Positions 54,999 through 63,924 of a stretch of 64,000 bases of DNA are shown here, piece after piece; position 1 is the first letter of the stretch, and each line of letters opens with the position of its first letter. The position numbers and the translations under genes are program-made. The notes below the pieces were generated by a model that saw nothing but the letters and a program-made list of their open reading frames with translations, was not told the origin of the DNA and searched no databases. The stretch is from an uncultured Salinisphaerales bacterium (GTDB taxonomy: Bacteria; Pseudomonadota; Gammaproteobacteria; Nevskiales; CAJXLF01): positions 93,826 to 157,825 of the forward strand of contig CAJXLF010000008.1 of assembly GCA_913055805.1 (NCBI GenBank), read 5' to 3'.

Positions 54999-55909
54999 TG
55001 CACCTTGCATCCTCGGGCATGCTTTTCATACGCGCATTACTATTGGCTATAACGCTGCTGCCGTTGGATGCCGTCGCCAATCGCTTTGATCCAGTACATA
55101 TTCAAACACTCCCGGCGACCGGGGAAATCTGGAGCTATAAGAAAATCCTGGCACTGGAGACGCAGCTTGCTCACGCTGACGAAGCCGAGAGAACCAAGGC
55201 TATCCTCAAACTGAAGTCACTGGGCTTTACTGAGAGTGACATCAATCAACTGCCACAGGCTCTTCGGGCCCAAAGAGGTATCGCAACGTCACTAACCGCG
55301 CCATCGGAGTATCGGCGCGATTACTGGCTGCTCTACATTGGCGTGCCGGAAGAACCTGGGTGGTTACTGATTTTTGGCCAGGAATCCGATCCCGTGAACT
55401 ATCGGTATCTGGGTGCACTACGCGATGCTGTGGTAACAGATGCGTATCTGAACAGCATGGCATATTTTGCTGAACTAACCTGGCTGATTATCAGAGAGGC
55501 GGACGGCATCTCCACCTTCGGTGTGGGCGTGCAACGCGCCTACCTCATAACCGAGCAAGGCCCGGTCCTCAGCTTTTCCCACCCCGGCCAATGCGACATC
55601 CATTCCCGCAACTTAAAGGAACGGGTCGTAACGCGTACAGCAAAAATCAAGGGTCCTTTCATGAGCAAAAAAGGCCTGGCCATTTCCGTTCCCTTTTCCA
55701 TGGCAGTCGTACACACTGGGCCGGACGGCTCGCAGCGCCAAGGCTATGACGGCCACGAATACTACCTGTGGGATGAACCCACCAAGCGCTTCCTGCCCAC
55801 CGCAGAACTCGGTGGCCTGCCAGCAGGATTCGCCCACACCATATGCGCCGAAGGCATCCTGGAAATGCAGCGCTGGTTAATAAACGGGGTATTACACCAA
55901 AGACTGTAG
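54998..55909 (+). CDS. Hypothetical exported protein
   Basis: The 303-residue frame starts at GTG 54998, overlapping the previous stop by one base; an ATG at 55019 gives a tighter signal peptide (MLFIRALLLAITLLPLDAVA). The mature part has a helical hairpin (ILALETQLAHADEAERTKA) and a beta-rich domain with WLLYIGVPEEPGWLLIFGQ and LSFSHPGQCDIH. Unrecognised. Layout resembles the preceding protein (short helical N-part, beta C-part), so they may be divergent paralogues. Confidence 0.65.
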   Translation: MHLASSGMLFIRALLLAITLLPLDAVANRFDPVHIQTLPATGEIWSYKKILALETQLAHADEAERTKAILKLKSLGFTESDINQLPQALRAQRGIATSLTAPSEYRRDYWLLYIGVPEEPGWLLIFGQESDPVNYRYLGALRDAVVTDAYLNSMAYFAELTWLIIREADGISTFGVGVQRAYLITEQGPVLSFSHPGQCDIHSRNLKERVVTRTAKIKGPFMSKKGLAISVPFSMAVVHTGPDGSQRQGYDGHEYYLWDEPTKRFLPTAELGGLPAGFAHTICAEGILEMQRWLINGVLHQRL

Positions 55910-55960
55910 ATCCAAAAACAATCCCGGTCGTTTAACTACCTGAAAACCTCAGGAGCGGCC

Positions 55961-56566
55961 ATGAAAGCTATTCCCAGATCCAGTCTGCTGGCCTGCGTGG
56001 AAATCCTCGCCATGCTCATCCCCGCTGTAGCGGCGGCAGACTGCAGGCCCGTGGCAGAAATCGATCTTCATTTCCCAACCACGGCGACCCGGCTTCACCA
56101 GCTCGACCGTGCGTTTGCTAGCGAGGCAATAAGAGACGGCAGCATTGTACGGCTCAATATTACGGCAGACTTGATCAAACCCTACCTGCAGGACTCATCA
56201 CACGAAGGCCAGTACTGGGACTGGTATTTCGACGGCCTGTACGGCGTCGACTTCTTCTATGTTCAAAGCCTGTGCAAGGATGGCGACAGAAACGACTACC
56301 CCTGTTTCGATGCCGATATCTACATGCTCTACTGCAAACCGGGGTTGGACATAAAAAGCCAGCCAATCGGCCAGAATGAAGCCCGCCCCATGCCGGATGA
56401 AGAATGCATCAGCCACCTCATTATCAAACCGCCATCCGGCATGCAGGCGCTATCCGAAAATCCAGAAGTACCCCTGAATCACACGGGCCTGTACGAAATG
56501 GAAATGGTGGAGCCGAAGACCGGGCGGATGTTCTATCGGGCCTGGCCGATTGCCGGCTGCGGTTAA
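55961..56566 (+). CDS. Hypothetical exported protein
   Basis: A 201-residue protein with a signal peptide ending VAAAD and mature segments CRPVAEIDLHFPTT, YWDWYFDGLYGVDFFYVQ and LYCKPGLDI. Six cysteines in the mature part suggest disulfides and a periplasmic or surface location. I do not recognise the family. AGGAGCGG precedes the ATG. Confidence 0.6.
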   Translation: MKAIPRSSLLACVEILAMLIPAVAAADCRPVAEIDLHFPTTATRLHQLDRAFASEAIRDGSIVRLNITADLIKPYLQDSSHEGQYWDWYFDGLYGVDFFYVQSLCKDGDRNDYPCFDADIYMLYCKPGLDIKSQPIGQNEARPMPDEECISHLIIKPPSGMQALSENPEVPLNHTGLYEMEMVEPKTGRMFYRAWPIAGCG

Positions 56567-56711
56567 GAAAAAATCCGAATAGACCTAAATCTGTGTGCTG
56601 CCGTTTATAGGGTTGTTGATGACGAATTTCGGGAGTATTTTGATGATCAAGAAGATTTGGAGATCAGCTACAACTGGGCTGTTCTATATAAAAGCATTGG
56701 GAGGACGAGCC

Positions 56712-57626
56712 ATGAAGAAAACTATTCTTCCATTGGTATTGCTTATCTTATCTACACCTCTTTTGGCTTCAGATCTTGAGCGGGGAATTCAGGCCTACAA
56801 AGACAAAAATTTTGATCTGGCCAAATCCATACTTCGACCCTTAGCTGAAACCGGGGAGCCTGAAGCGCAGCGACAGATAGGCCTAATGTACGTTATAGGA
56901 GATGGATATCCCGAAGATTATCAGGAGGCCATGACATGGTTCCGTAAGTGTGCGGATCAGGGGAATGCGCAATGTATGTTTCATGTTGGCTTGATGCATG
57001 TGAATGGGGAAGGAGTGCCCGAAAACTCTGAGTTGGGCGCCGATTGGTATAGAAAGTCGGCCGAACGGGGAAATAAGAGCGCTCAAAATGCTCTGGGCAA
57101 GAAGTATGAATATGGTTGGGGCGTACCGCAGGATTTGGATCAGGCTATTCTCTGGTACAAAAAGGCAGCGGAACAAGGACATTCTGATGCGCAATTCAGT
57201 CTCGCCGAAAAATATTTTTCTGGGAATGGAGTTTCGAAAAGTAGAGAGCAGGCAAGAGCGTGGTATCTAAAAGCGGCGGAGCAGGGCCACGCTGTTGCCC
57301 AAAGAAAGCTTTACAAAATGTTCTTGTATGACTCGGGCTCGAAAGCCTGGGATCAATCGGCATTCGAGAAAGCCTGGTACTGGTTGCGGCAAGCTGCAGA
57401 AAATGGGAATGCAGAATCTCAACATGATGTGGCATTGGCCTACGCTGCGGGATCCGCTATCGCGGGTAAGAAGAGAAACATAAAGTTAGCGGTATATTGG
57501 TTCAAAAAGGCTGATGAGAATGGATTCGAAGGAGCGTTAAGAGACCTAACGGGATTTTGCCATGAGGGAGAGCAAGTAGCGCGGCAGATAAATGCTGAAT
57601 ATGGCGAGAGAATTTGCTCTGAATAG
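56712..57626 (+). CDS. Sel1-repeat exported protein
   Basis: The ATG at 56712 with GGGAGG upstream gives a signal peptide ending LLASD; upstream in-frame ATGs lack one. The 304-residue protein consists of Sel1/TPR-like repeats of about 36 residues, for example AQRQIGLMYVIGDGYPEDYQEA, then AQNALGKKYEYGWGVPQD and AQFSLAEKYFSGNGVSKS. Sel1 repeats are protein-interaction solenoids common in bacterial envelope stress, adhesion and effector systems. Within this cluster it may scaffold the other exported proteins. Confidence 0.85.
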   Translation: MKKTILPLVLLILSTPLLASDLERGIQAYKDKNFDLAKSILRPLAETGEPEAQRQIGLMYVIGDGYPEDYQEAMTWFRKCADQGNAQCMFHVGLMHVNGEGVPENSELGADWYRKSAERGNKSAQNALGKKYEYGWGVPQDLDQAILWYKKAAEQGHSDAQFSLAEKYFSGNGVSKSREQARAWYLKAAEQGHAVAQRKLYKMFLYDSGSKAWDQSAFEKAWYWLRQAAENGNAESQHDVALAYAAGSAIAGKKRNIKLAVYWFKKADENGFEGALRDLTGFCHEGEQVARQINAEYGERICSE

Positions 57627-57637
57627 GGGTGGCAGTT

Positions 57638-57730
57638 ATGAAAACAATCGAGTCTGCCACCTTGATTGATGCTTGCGGCTTAAGAGAATTGGGACTATAT
57701 GAAAGGCAGAAACAGATTATTGGTCAGTAA
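57638..57730 (+). CDS. Possible 30-residue peptide
   Basis: An ATG at 57638 with GGGGTGG a few bases upstream opens a short frame, MKTIESATLIDACGLRELG... ending at a TAA at 57728. It lies in the gap between the Sel1 gene and the next gene. No homologue is known to me and it may be chance. Confidence 0.2.
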   Translation: MKTIESATLIDACGLRELGLYERQKQIIGQ

Positions 57731-57796
57731 ATAGACCTGTTTACGGCCTGTAGCGTTTAAAACAAGGAATACTCAAATACGCTGTAAGGAGGGCAA

Positions 57797-59563
57797 GTGT
57801 CGGGGGATAAACTTACAAAGTACATACTTTATGCAGTCGTCTTGCTGGTATGTGCCCTGATCCTGACCAGAAGAGCATGGCCTGAAGAAACGGCCACCTT
57901 CGAGGAAATACAATCCCGCGCTGAAGCAGGCGAGCAATACGCACTCACAATGACCGCTTGGGCGTATTACCTGGGCTCTGACGTAGAAAGCGATCTAAAT
58001 AAGGCTTTGTTCTGGGCGGAAAAAGCGGCCAAGTCAGGAGATGACTGGGGGGAGTATATTCTGGCTAATGTGCTCCGTGATATGGGTGGCGTAGAAAACG
58101 AACGACGTGCCTGGGATTTACTGGAGTCACTGAATAAAAGTGGGAATATCAAGGCAGCCACTGCTTTATATCGAGGCGAGAGTACAAGAGCTGGCTTAAT
58201 GGAAGGCGAGTACCTGAGGATCAAGGATATAAGTCTCCCCGCTGAATTGATAATAGGCCAGCCATTTGTAGTTGATCTACTCATCGAGACCAAACTCAGA
58301 CGCGTTACGCCCATTCAGTTCAATATCGTTAGTACGGACAGGACAAAACCTCACCCAAGAGTACACAAAGACAAACGCCGATTGGAAAGTGAGACCCTGG
58401 GGGCGGCAACCGTAGAATTGTTCCCAGGCGAGTCTCTGCGGGTTGTGCGTGTTTTCTGTTGGCCTCTGTCACAAGCTGATATGAATTCGTCCCGGCAAAT
58501 TAGCTTATGGGCGACTGCAGATAGCGACTACAGCAGCCGGTATCCCGTTCTCCACGTGTCCAAGGTGAAGTCGTATGCGGTATCGGTTCAGCAATCCTCG
58601 CCTCAATACAAGGTCGATCCAGGCCTGATACGTATGAGCGGTAACTTCACGCAAGCCAATGGCAACGGGGTATTTGCCCAGATTGGTGAATCTGTCACCG
58701 CAGCTATTAATCCATCCATTGCAGCCAAGGATATTCGCTGGTATCAGGTCATTCCGGATTTCACATCTTACTACCGTAATGCCGAGTGGCCGGACAGAAA
58801 CAACGCGTACAAGTACCTTGGGCCTGACACATTGCTATACCAGCGTGTTGAATTACCAGAGTTTCGTGGCAAGTCCCAGGTGCAATTGGCTGGTCGCGAT
58901 GGCGTACAGAATGCATTCACACGCTTCCCTTTACAGACATGGGGCAATGTGTCTGAAGTGGTCAATTACTCCAGCCAGGAAGGCACCTACTGGTTTCAAG
59001 CTGAGGTGCTAACCAAAGACGGCAAGTGGATCAAAAGCCCTGGGATAGAAGAGGCTGATCAGTGGGGTATTCCAGTCACTGCAAATCGACTAACACTCAT
59101 CAGTGATGACTCATTCCTGGGGTACTTCAAAGGCTTCTTTAATGTCCCAGCGGTATTTGGCTCAAACCCTGTGCAAGCAGGGAATTATCGGGGAACAGAC
59201 TGTGCGGATTCCGTAAACGCTGCCTACCACGCACTTAATCGCAGATCGATAGAGCGAGATATCAACGTACAGCATCTGGTAGATGATTGGGACAAAGTGG
59301 TAGTTGCCACTTTGAAAGATGATGGTGAGGTACGCCCTAAACTTAGATGGGGTGAGGACATCCAGCCAGGCATGATCGTGGCGTATAAGTACAGCCCAAA
59401 ATTCAGACACGCACACATGGCCGTGTTAGTGCGTGATGCGAATGGAAATGGTGTCCTCGATTCGGAGGATGAGACGTTAGAAACGGGGCCTTTTCCGTTT
59501 ATGCGGTCGGTGCTGGGGAATTATGGACATGACGTGACGTTGAGCTTTATACGTCAGCCTTGA
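57797..59563 (+). CDS. Sel1-like protein with C-terminal cysteine-hydrolase-like domain
   Basis: The GTG at 57797 follows TAAGGAGGG and begins a 588-residue protein with a signal anchor (about 8-25), one or two Sel1-like repeats (about 35-110), a long beta-rich middle (about 130-440) and a C-terminal domain. The last contains YRGTDCADSVNAA (Cys469) and KFRHAHMAVLV (His538/His540), spaced like the Cys and His of NlpC/P60 or CHAP hydrolases. A perfect EF-hand-like loop, DANGNGVLDSED (about 546-557), follows the His. It may be a calcium-dependent cell-wall or peptide hydrolase; that role is inferred from motifs only. Confidence 0.6.
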   Translation: MSGDKLTKYILYAVVLLVCALILTRRAWPEETATFEEIQSRAEAGEQYALTMTAWAYYLGSDVESDLNKALFWAEKAAKSGDDWGEYILANVLRDMGGVENERRAWDLLESLNKSGNIKAATALYRGESTRAGLMEGEYLRIKDISLPAELIIGQPFVVDLLIETKLRRVTPIQFNIVSTDRTKPHPRVHKDKRRLESETLGAATVELFPGESLRVVRVFCWPLSQADMNSSRQISLWATADSDYSSRYPVLHVSKVKSYAVSVQQSSPQYKVDPGLIRMSGNFTQANGNGVFAQIGESVTAAINPSIAAKDIRWYQVIPDFTSYYRNAEWPDRNNAYKYLGPDTLLYQRVELPEFRGKSQVQLAGRDGVQNAFTRFPLQTWGNVSEVVNYSSQEGTYWFQAEVLTKDGKWIKSPGIEEADQWGIPVTANRLTLISDDSFLGYFKGFFNVPAVFGSNPVQAGNYRGTDCADSVNAAYHALNRRSIERDINVQHLVDDWDKVVVATLKDDGEVRPKLRWGEDIQPGMIVAYKYSPKFRHAHMAVLVRDANGNGVLDSEDETLETGPFPFMRSVLGNYGHDVTLSFIRQP

Positions 59564-59579
59564 GTGTGAGGTGAGGATT

Positions 59580-60398
59580 GTGAACACAACAATAACTAGT
59601 TGGCAAATGCTGAATAGGCCAAGGCATATGCAATTAATAATGATTCTAGGTCTCTTTTTGACACTAGTGGTTACTGGCCTCTGGCCATCTGTTGCAGGTG
59701 CCAAGGACTTGGATGTCTGTGCCCATCACAAACTTACCACTCTGATTCAGGATAAAAATTACGAAGAAATTAATGCTTGGGTGGATACATACGCCCTAAG
59801 ACCGAGCATTGATCCGCAGTGGTGTAGCAGTTGCCTGAATGCTAAGCACGGAGGGTTCGATTTAAACCCCATTGTCATCTATAAGGCCAGTACACGTGCT
59901 AAGCAAACGTGCTCGGGGGGAGGTGTGCCTATTGAAGTCGTAGATCAGCAGATCCACCAGCCTTGGGTATTCAGGCATCATGTTACGAGTGGCGAGCACA
60001 GCGGTGATTATGTGGCGATTGGAATGAGCCAAACTGCAGAAGGGAGGCGTAATTCAGACGACGCATTTATAGCGCTGCTGTCTTTTCGACAATCTGATGG
60101 TGTTTATGAATTAGTAGGAGCCAAGGTGTTTTCGGAAAAGCTACAACACTTCCAGCAGGCGTTTTTTCTGCCAACGTCTGGATTTGTTTACAAGCACTTT
60201 TTCCAAAGATGCGCCGACGGAGATGTTTGCCGCGAGGAGAATGATGAGTACGACCTTACGCAATATGACTTTGCATCGTCAGAACTGGGGTCCTCAGATA
60301 ATGTTTGCAAAATCTTTCAGGAATTTAATGAAGACTCGATAGATCAGCTTATTGGACCAGCAGCTGCTATGGAGCGTCAGACTTGTGCAGACAAGTAG
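59580..60398 (+). CDS. Hypothetical exported Cys-rich protein
   Basis: GTG 59580 is preferred because GGTGAGG lies just upstream (GTG 59571 is three codons earlier). The 272-residue protein has a signal peptide (about 18-40, ending VAGAK) and mature segments with several cysteines (LDVCAHHKL, PQWCSSCLNA, FFQRCADGDVCREE, DNVCKIF). The DPQWCSSCLNAKHGG segment looks like a metal- or disulfide-bearing site. Unrecognised. It starts 16 bases after the preceding stop. Confidence 0.6.
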   Translation: MNTTITSWQMLNRPRHMQLIMILGLFLTLVVTGLWPSVAGAKDLDVCAHHKLTTLIQDKNYEEINAWVDTYALRPSIDPQWCSSCLNAKHGGFDLNPIVIYKASTRAKQTCSGGGVPIEVVDQQIHQPWVFRHHVTSGEHSGDYVAIGMSQTAEGRRNSDDAFIALLSFRQSDGVYELVGAKVFSEKLQHFQQAFFLPTSGFVYKHFFQRCADGDVCREENDEYDLTQYDFASSELGSSDNVCKIFQEFNEDSIDQLIGPAAAMERQTCADK

Positions 60399-60561
60399 GG
60401 GCATAATTGGCGATCTGGATGAGAGCAGAATAGATTTCATAAGATGAAATTATTGGTATTTTCAATTTAGGCAATAGTGAGAACGACGCAGGAAAGGCAG
60501 GTCACAAATAACCGCATTGTTAAGCATCGGATGTTGCCTGATTCTTAAGTGGGGGAGATAA

Positions 60562-61176
60562 ATGAATCGACGTAAGTTTTTGACGCTTTTAGGGGTTGGT
60601 GCCTATACCGCTCCATCTGTGGCATTAGCACGGCTTGCATGTGGACCGTTCGTTCCCCCTGGAGTACAGCAGTGCGAGGCTGGTATCGATTCATCGATTG
60701 CGGATGTCACTGCTGGAGCTGTCGGAGGGCAGCATCTATCCCAGTGGTGCTGGGCGGCATGCATAGAAATGGTTTTCCGTTACTACGGGCTGCGGGTCCA
60801 CCAAGCAGACATCGTCCATCAGACCTGGGGGCAAATCGTCAACCTTCCTGGACAGCCGGGGCAGATTTTGGCGAACCTAAACAGAACCTGGATTGATGCA
60901 AATGGTCATCGATTCGATGTGTCGGGCGATACCTACACGGCCAATCAGATGACGGCAGCTCAGGACTTAGCGGAAGACATGCCATTGATTATCGGCACAA
61001 TGGGGCATGCAATGGTCTTGACGTCTCTAACATACATGCGAGATCAGTTTGGAAATGGGGATGTGACGGCTGCTGTGGTTCGCGACCCATGGCCGGGAAG
61101 AGGGCGGCGGGTTTTGACTGCGCAAGAGTGGTATGGGACGAGTTTTCTTGCTCGGATTCGCGTATTCCCTAGGTGA
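60562..61176 (+). CDS. Tat-exported papain-like cysteine peptidase
   Basis: A 204-residue protein with a twin-arginine-type signal (MNRRKFLTLLGVGAYTAP). The catalytic core is SQWCWAACIEMVFRYYG with nucleophile Cys63 and Gln61 for the oxyanion region, then His149 in GTMGHAMVL and Asp175 in RDPWPG. This is the C70/C39-like papain fold used by exported peptidases and some effector toxins. The short, single-domain architecture resembles secreted antibacterial or host-directed peptidases; no immunity gene is recognisable but neighbours are unknown exported proteins. Confidence 0.8.
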   Translation: MNRRKFLTLLGVGAYTAPSVALARLACGPFVPPGVQQCEAGIDSSIADVTAGAVGGQHLSQWCWAACIEMVFRYYGLRVHQADIVHQTWGQIVNLPGQPGQILANLNRTWIDANGHRFDVSGDTYTANQMTAAQDLAEDMPLIIGTMGHAMVLTSLTYMRDQFGNGDVTAAVVRDPWPGRGRRVLTAQEWYGTSFLARIRVFPR

Positions 61177-61241
61177 TAAGCACTAGACGTTAGGTGGTAT
61201 TCCCTATGTGCGTATGTGGTTTTGGCTAAAGAGTGTTCTGA

Positions 61242-62303
61242 ATGAGACTAATGTACAAAACTTTTAATTTTGGCGTAGGGTTGGTGAGTATCTTTCTCAC
61301 AACTTGGACAGCCTGCGCGTCGGAGTTAGGCCCGTTAGTAGAAATCGAAGTGTTAACAATAGAGCGCTTTGCTCAGGAGGCTCAATCGGCTAAGGACGAT
61401 AATGAGTTAAATGCGAAACTAAGTGCAATATTGGCACGACCAGTCCCAGAAGCAGCCACAACTAATCTGAAAATTTGGCAGATTCGGGGGGCGGCTGCAC
61501 TCCAATTAAATAAGGAGGATGAGGGTCGCGAGGCCGCATATTGGTTGTTGAAACTGGAAGCGCAGAATAGTGAACAGCCAGGTCCTCGTGAAGTACTTAT
61601 CGCACTCAATGCTCGAGGTTGGCTGCAAGACCTAGAATCATACGAGACAATTCTTGGCCTGCTAAGTGAGGCGCGAAATGGATTGCTTGCAAACGACTTT
61701 AGATTAGCTAAAAAAAATGCTGAGGCTGTCCTAGGTTTAGATCCAGAGAATACCCATGCAAGAGACCTATTGTGGCGAGCAGAAGCTGGTGCGATCCCGA
61801 AAATTTCTTATGAGAAACTTGAAGATGCTTTAAGACAAATTTTTCATGTGGCACTAACGCAACGTGAATACCAACTATCGAATGCGAAAAAACTTCAAAA
61901 TTCGGATACGCACTATATATACAGTAAGGAGTTCACGTTAAATAGGTTGCCCTGGGAAGATATAGAGCGTCGGTATCATAGGCCTGACGAGCTTACGCTT
62001 TCTGCAACAGCAGAATTGCCCAGTCTAGGCAGAAGCTCTAGCGGCAGGGTCCAATATTCAATTAAGGATTACGAGAATCCATACAATCAAGCAAATGATT
62101 TTAACCAGATCGCTGATAGTTTGAAAAAAGTAATTACTGAGCATGAATATCTTAAAAGGAGTGTAGTTACCTTCGAAAGAAAACCGAATCTGATGCAAAT
62201 TGATTTCCAATTGGTTGGCTGGGGAGGCAAGCGGCTTTCAGGGAATGTTGAGAGCAAAGAAGCTGAAATCCTCGGCATTTTTGACTTTGTTAGTGGAGAT
62301 TAG
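61242..62303 (+). CDS. Hypothetical exported protein
   Basis: A 353-residue protein with a signal peptide (LVSIFLTTWTACAS) and mainly helical mature sequence, including TPR-like helices (LKIWQIRGAAALQLNKEDEG, then NDFRLAKKNAEAVLGLDPEN) about 70-180, and a beta C-part (TAELPSLGRSSSGRVQYS, then VGWGGKRLSG-like end). Unrecognised. The codon use is AT-richer than upstream genes. The ATG follows a weak ribosome-binding site. Confidence 0.6.
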   Translation: MRLMYKTFNFGVGLVSIFLTTWTACASELGPLVEIEVLTIERFAQEAQSAKDDNELNAKLSAILARPVPEAATTNLKIWQIRGAAALQLNKEDEGREAAYWLLKLEAQNSEQPGPREVLIALNARGWLQDLESYETILGLLSEARNGLLANDFRLAKKNAEAVLGLDPENTHARDLLWRAEAGAIPKISYEKLEDALRQIFHVALTQREYQLSNAKKLQNSDTHYIYSKEFTLNRLPWEDIERRYHRPDELTLSATAELPSLGRSSSGRVQYSIKDYENPYNQANDFNQIADSLKKVITEHEYLKRSVVTFERKPNLMQIDFQLVGWGGKRLSGNVESKEAEILGIFDFVSGD

Positions 62304-62326
62304 TCATAGGCAAGCCCAGTTCACCG

Positions 62327-63595
62327 CTGAAATTAATTTTTGCGGCAGTTTCGCTTTTATCTTTTGTTGAGATCAGCCTCGCATCTGAACGAGCAGCTTT
62401 CTTATACTTCACGAACTTTACGGGCCATTGGGTGGATGTATACGTTGATGGAATCTTCCAAGGAAGTGTTGCCTCGGGGGAAACTGGGTATGTCCCTAGT
62501 GAAGGTTTTGTGACTCATGATTCAGGTTGGAATCCCGATGGCACATTGTTTACACAATATTCTCACGGTGGTTGGCCTGGAGATCAGCCAATCCGCGTAA
62601 TGGCATTTCATTCGGATCTTTCAGGTGTTTGCCAATTTTGGATTGGAACTTTCCCTCAAGACTCTCGCGAGTTGCATGTGTATGCAGGGGGTGATACGCC
62701 AACTGACCCGGCCTGGCTGCAAGAAAATGCTCAAAAAATTCACGGTTCGCGAGAAAATGTGCATCCTGCTACTTGTGGTGTAGATGCAATAACTGGTGAG
62801 TCAAAATTGACGCAGGCGGGGCTCGATGGTCGAGATGAGTTTTCACGTCTCGTAGGTGGGGCAATTGGGCCTGAGCCAAGAGCCGAGTATCAAAAGGATA
62901 TTTCTACTGCAACTTCTGAGTTTAATCGCTTGCTAACCGGCAAGTCGACTGGCACTAGTTTCGTAGCTGAAAAAGTGCCACAAAAAGGAGCTGCTTTTCG
63001 TGTTGTCCCACCTCAGTTGAAAGTAGTTAACGCAACCAAAGTAATTGAAACAGAAAGCAGTTCATACACGATTTCGGGTGTGGCCCGTATGGTAGAAAAC
63101 AATGAAGTGCTTATATCTGTGAATGGCGGTGACTCCGTAAAGGCACCAGCATTAGATGATGGAAGTTTTTCATTCCAGTTACCGCTGGCAACAGGAGAAA
63201 ATCGTATTCTTGTCAGTGCGATGGGAAAGTGGGGTTCACAGAGGAGGTTATCTCAAAATATAACTGTAAATAGAAAAGTTGAAGATTTGGCAAAGGTTAG
63301 TGCAGCAGTTAATGAATGGGTGGCGTCAGGTGGTTATGGAGTACATGAAATACTTATCTCGCCCAAACCATCCGTCGGGAGTAGCCTATCGATTGAGTAT
63401 GATCACTTCAATGTCCCAGACAAAACTGAGGTTTTCTACATTGGAGTAACTGATCGACGTTTGGTGTTTGAAACAGAAACTTCAGGTGGTAGTGGCAAGA
63501 AAGGTCTACCCCGATATATGGGAGAAAAAATTCTTATAGTAGTTACAGGCGCGCAGAGAGGGACTGATTGGAAGGTTCGACTTTCAAGCGACTAG
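62327..63595 (+). CDS. Hypothetical exported protein with Ig-like domain, unusual start
   Basis: The first canonical start, GTG 62432, cuts into a conserved beta sheet. The frame is open upstream to a TAG near 62291 and encodes KLIFAAVSLLSFVEISLAS, a clean signal peptide, with no ATG, GTG or TTG. The start is probably CTG 62327 (KLIFAA follows) or ATA 62306. The 422-residue protein has a small N-terminal beta domain (FTNFTGHWVDVYVDG), a middle, and an Ig-like segment (YTISGVARMVENNEVLISVNG to about residue 300). Unrecognised. The start could also reflect a base error. Confidence 0.55.
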   Translation: MKLIFAAVSLLSFVEISLASERAAFLYFTNFTGHWVDVYVDGIFQGSVASGETGYVPSEGFVTHDSGWNPDGTLFTQYSHGGWPGDQPIRVMAFHSDLSGVCQFWIGTFPQDSRELHVYAGGDTPTDPAWLQENAQKIHGSRENVHPATCGVDAITGESKLTQAGLDGRDEFSRLVGGAIGPEPRAEYQKDISTATSEFNRLLTGKSTGTSFVAEKVPQKGAAFRVVPPQLKVVNATKVIETESSSYTISGVARMVENNEVLISVNGGDSVKAPALDDGSFSFQLPLATGENRILVSAMGKWGSQRRLSQNITVNRKVEDLAKVSAAVNEWVASGGYGVHEILISPKPSVGSSLSIEYDHFNVPDKTEVFYIGVTDRRLVFETETSGGSGKKGLPRYMGEKILIVVTGAQRGTDWKVRLSSD

Positions 63596-63653
63596 AATGC
63601 ATTTATATCGTCGACGAATACAACTGAACTGCTATCCGATATTTGACCAAATT

Positions 63654-63693
63654 AGGATCAAGGGGTCAGGCTCAGGATCAAGGGGTCAGGCTC
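63654..63693 (+). repeat. Tandem 20-base repeat
   Basis: AGGATCAAGGGGTCAGGCTC occurs twice head to tail (63654-63673 and 63674-63693) and is followed by GATTGATTCTCATG. The GGGGTCAGGCTCGA motif resembles the recognition-type repeats near REP-associated tyrosine transposases. No such transposase is visible here, so a relic is likely. Confidence 0.6.
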
Positions 63694-63924
63694 GATTGAT
63701 TCTCATGCCATACAGCTAATTCAGGTTAATGGTGCCTTTGGCTGAAAAATTGATAGTTGCATTTTCGATGATATTGCACGCCTAGAGCCACGCACATTAT
63801 TTAAGCTGGGTGCGCATTTCTTCAAGATTGTGTACTGAAAAGGCATGTAAGGCTGTTGGTTGGAACATAAAGGTTAATAGGGGGAAGACCACGAATACTT
63901 TTCCGGCCAATTTTCCAAACGGGG

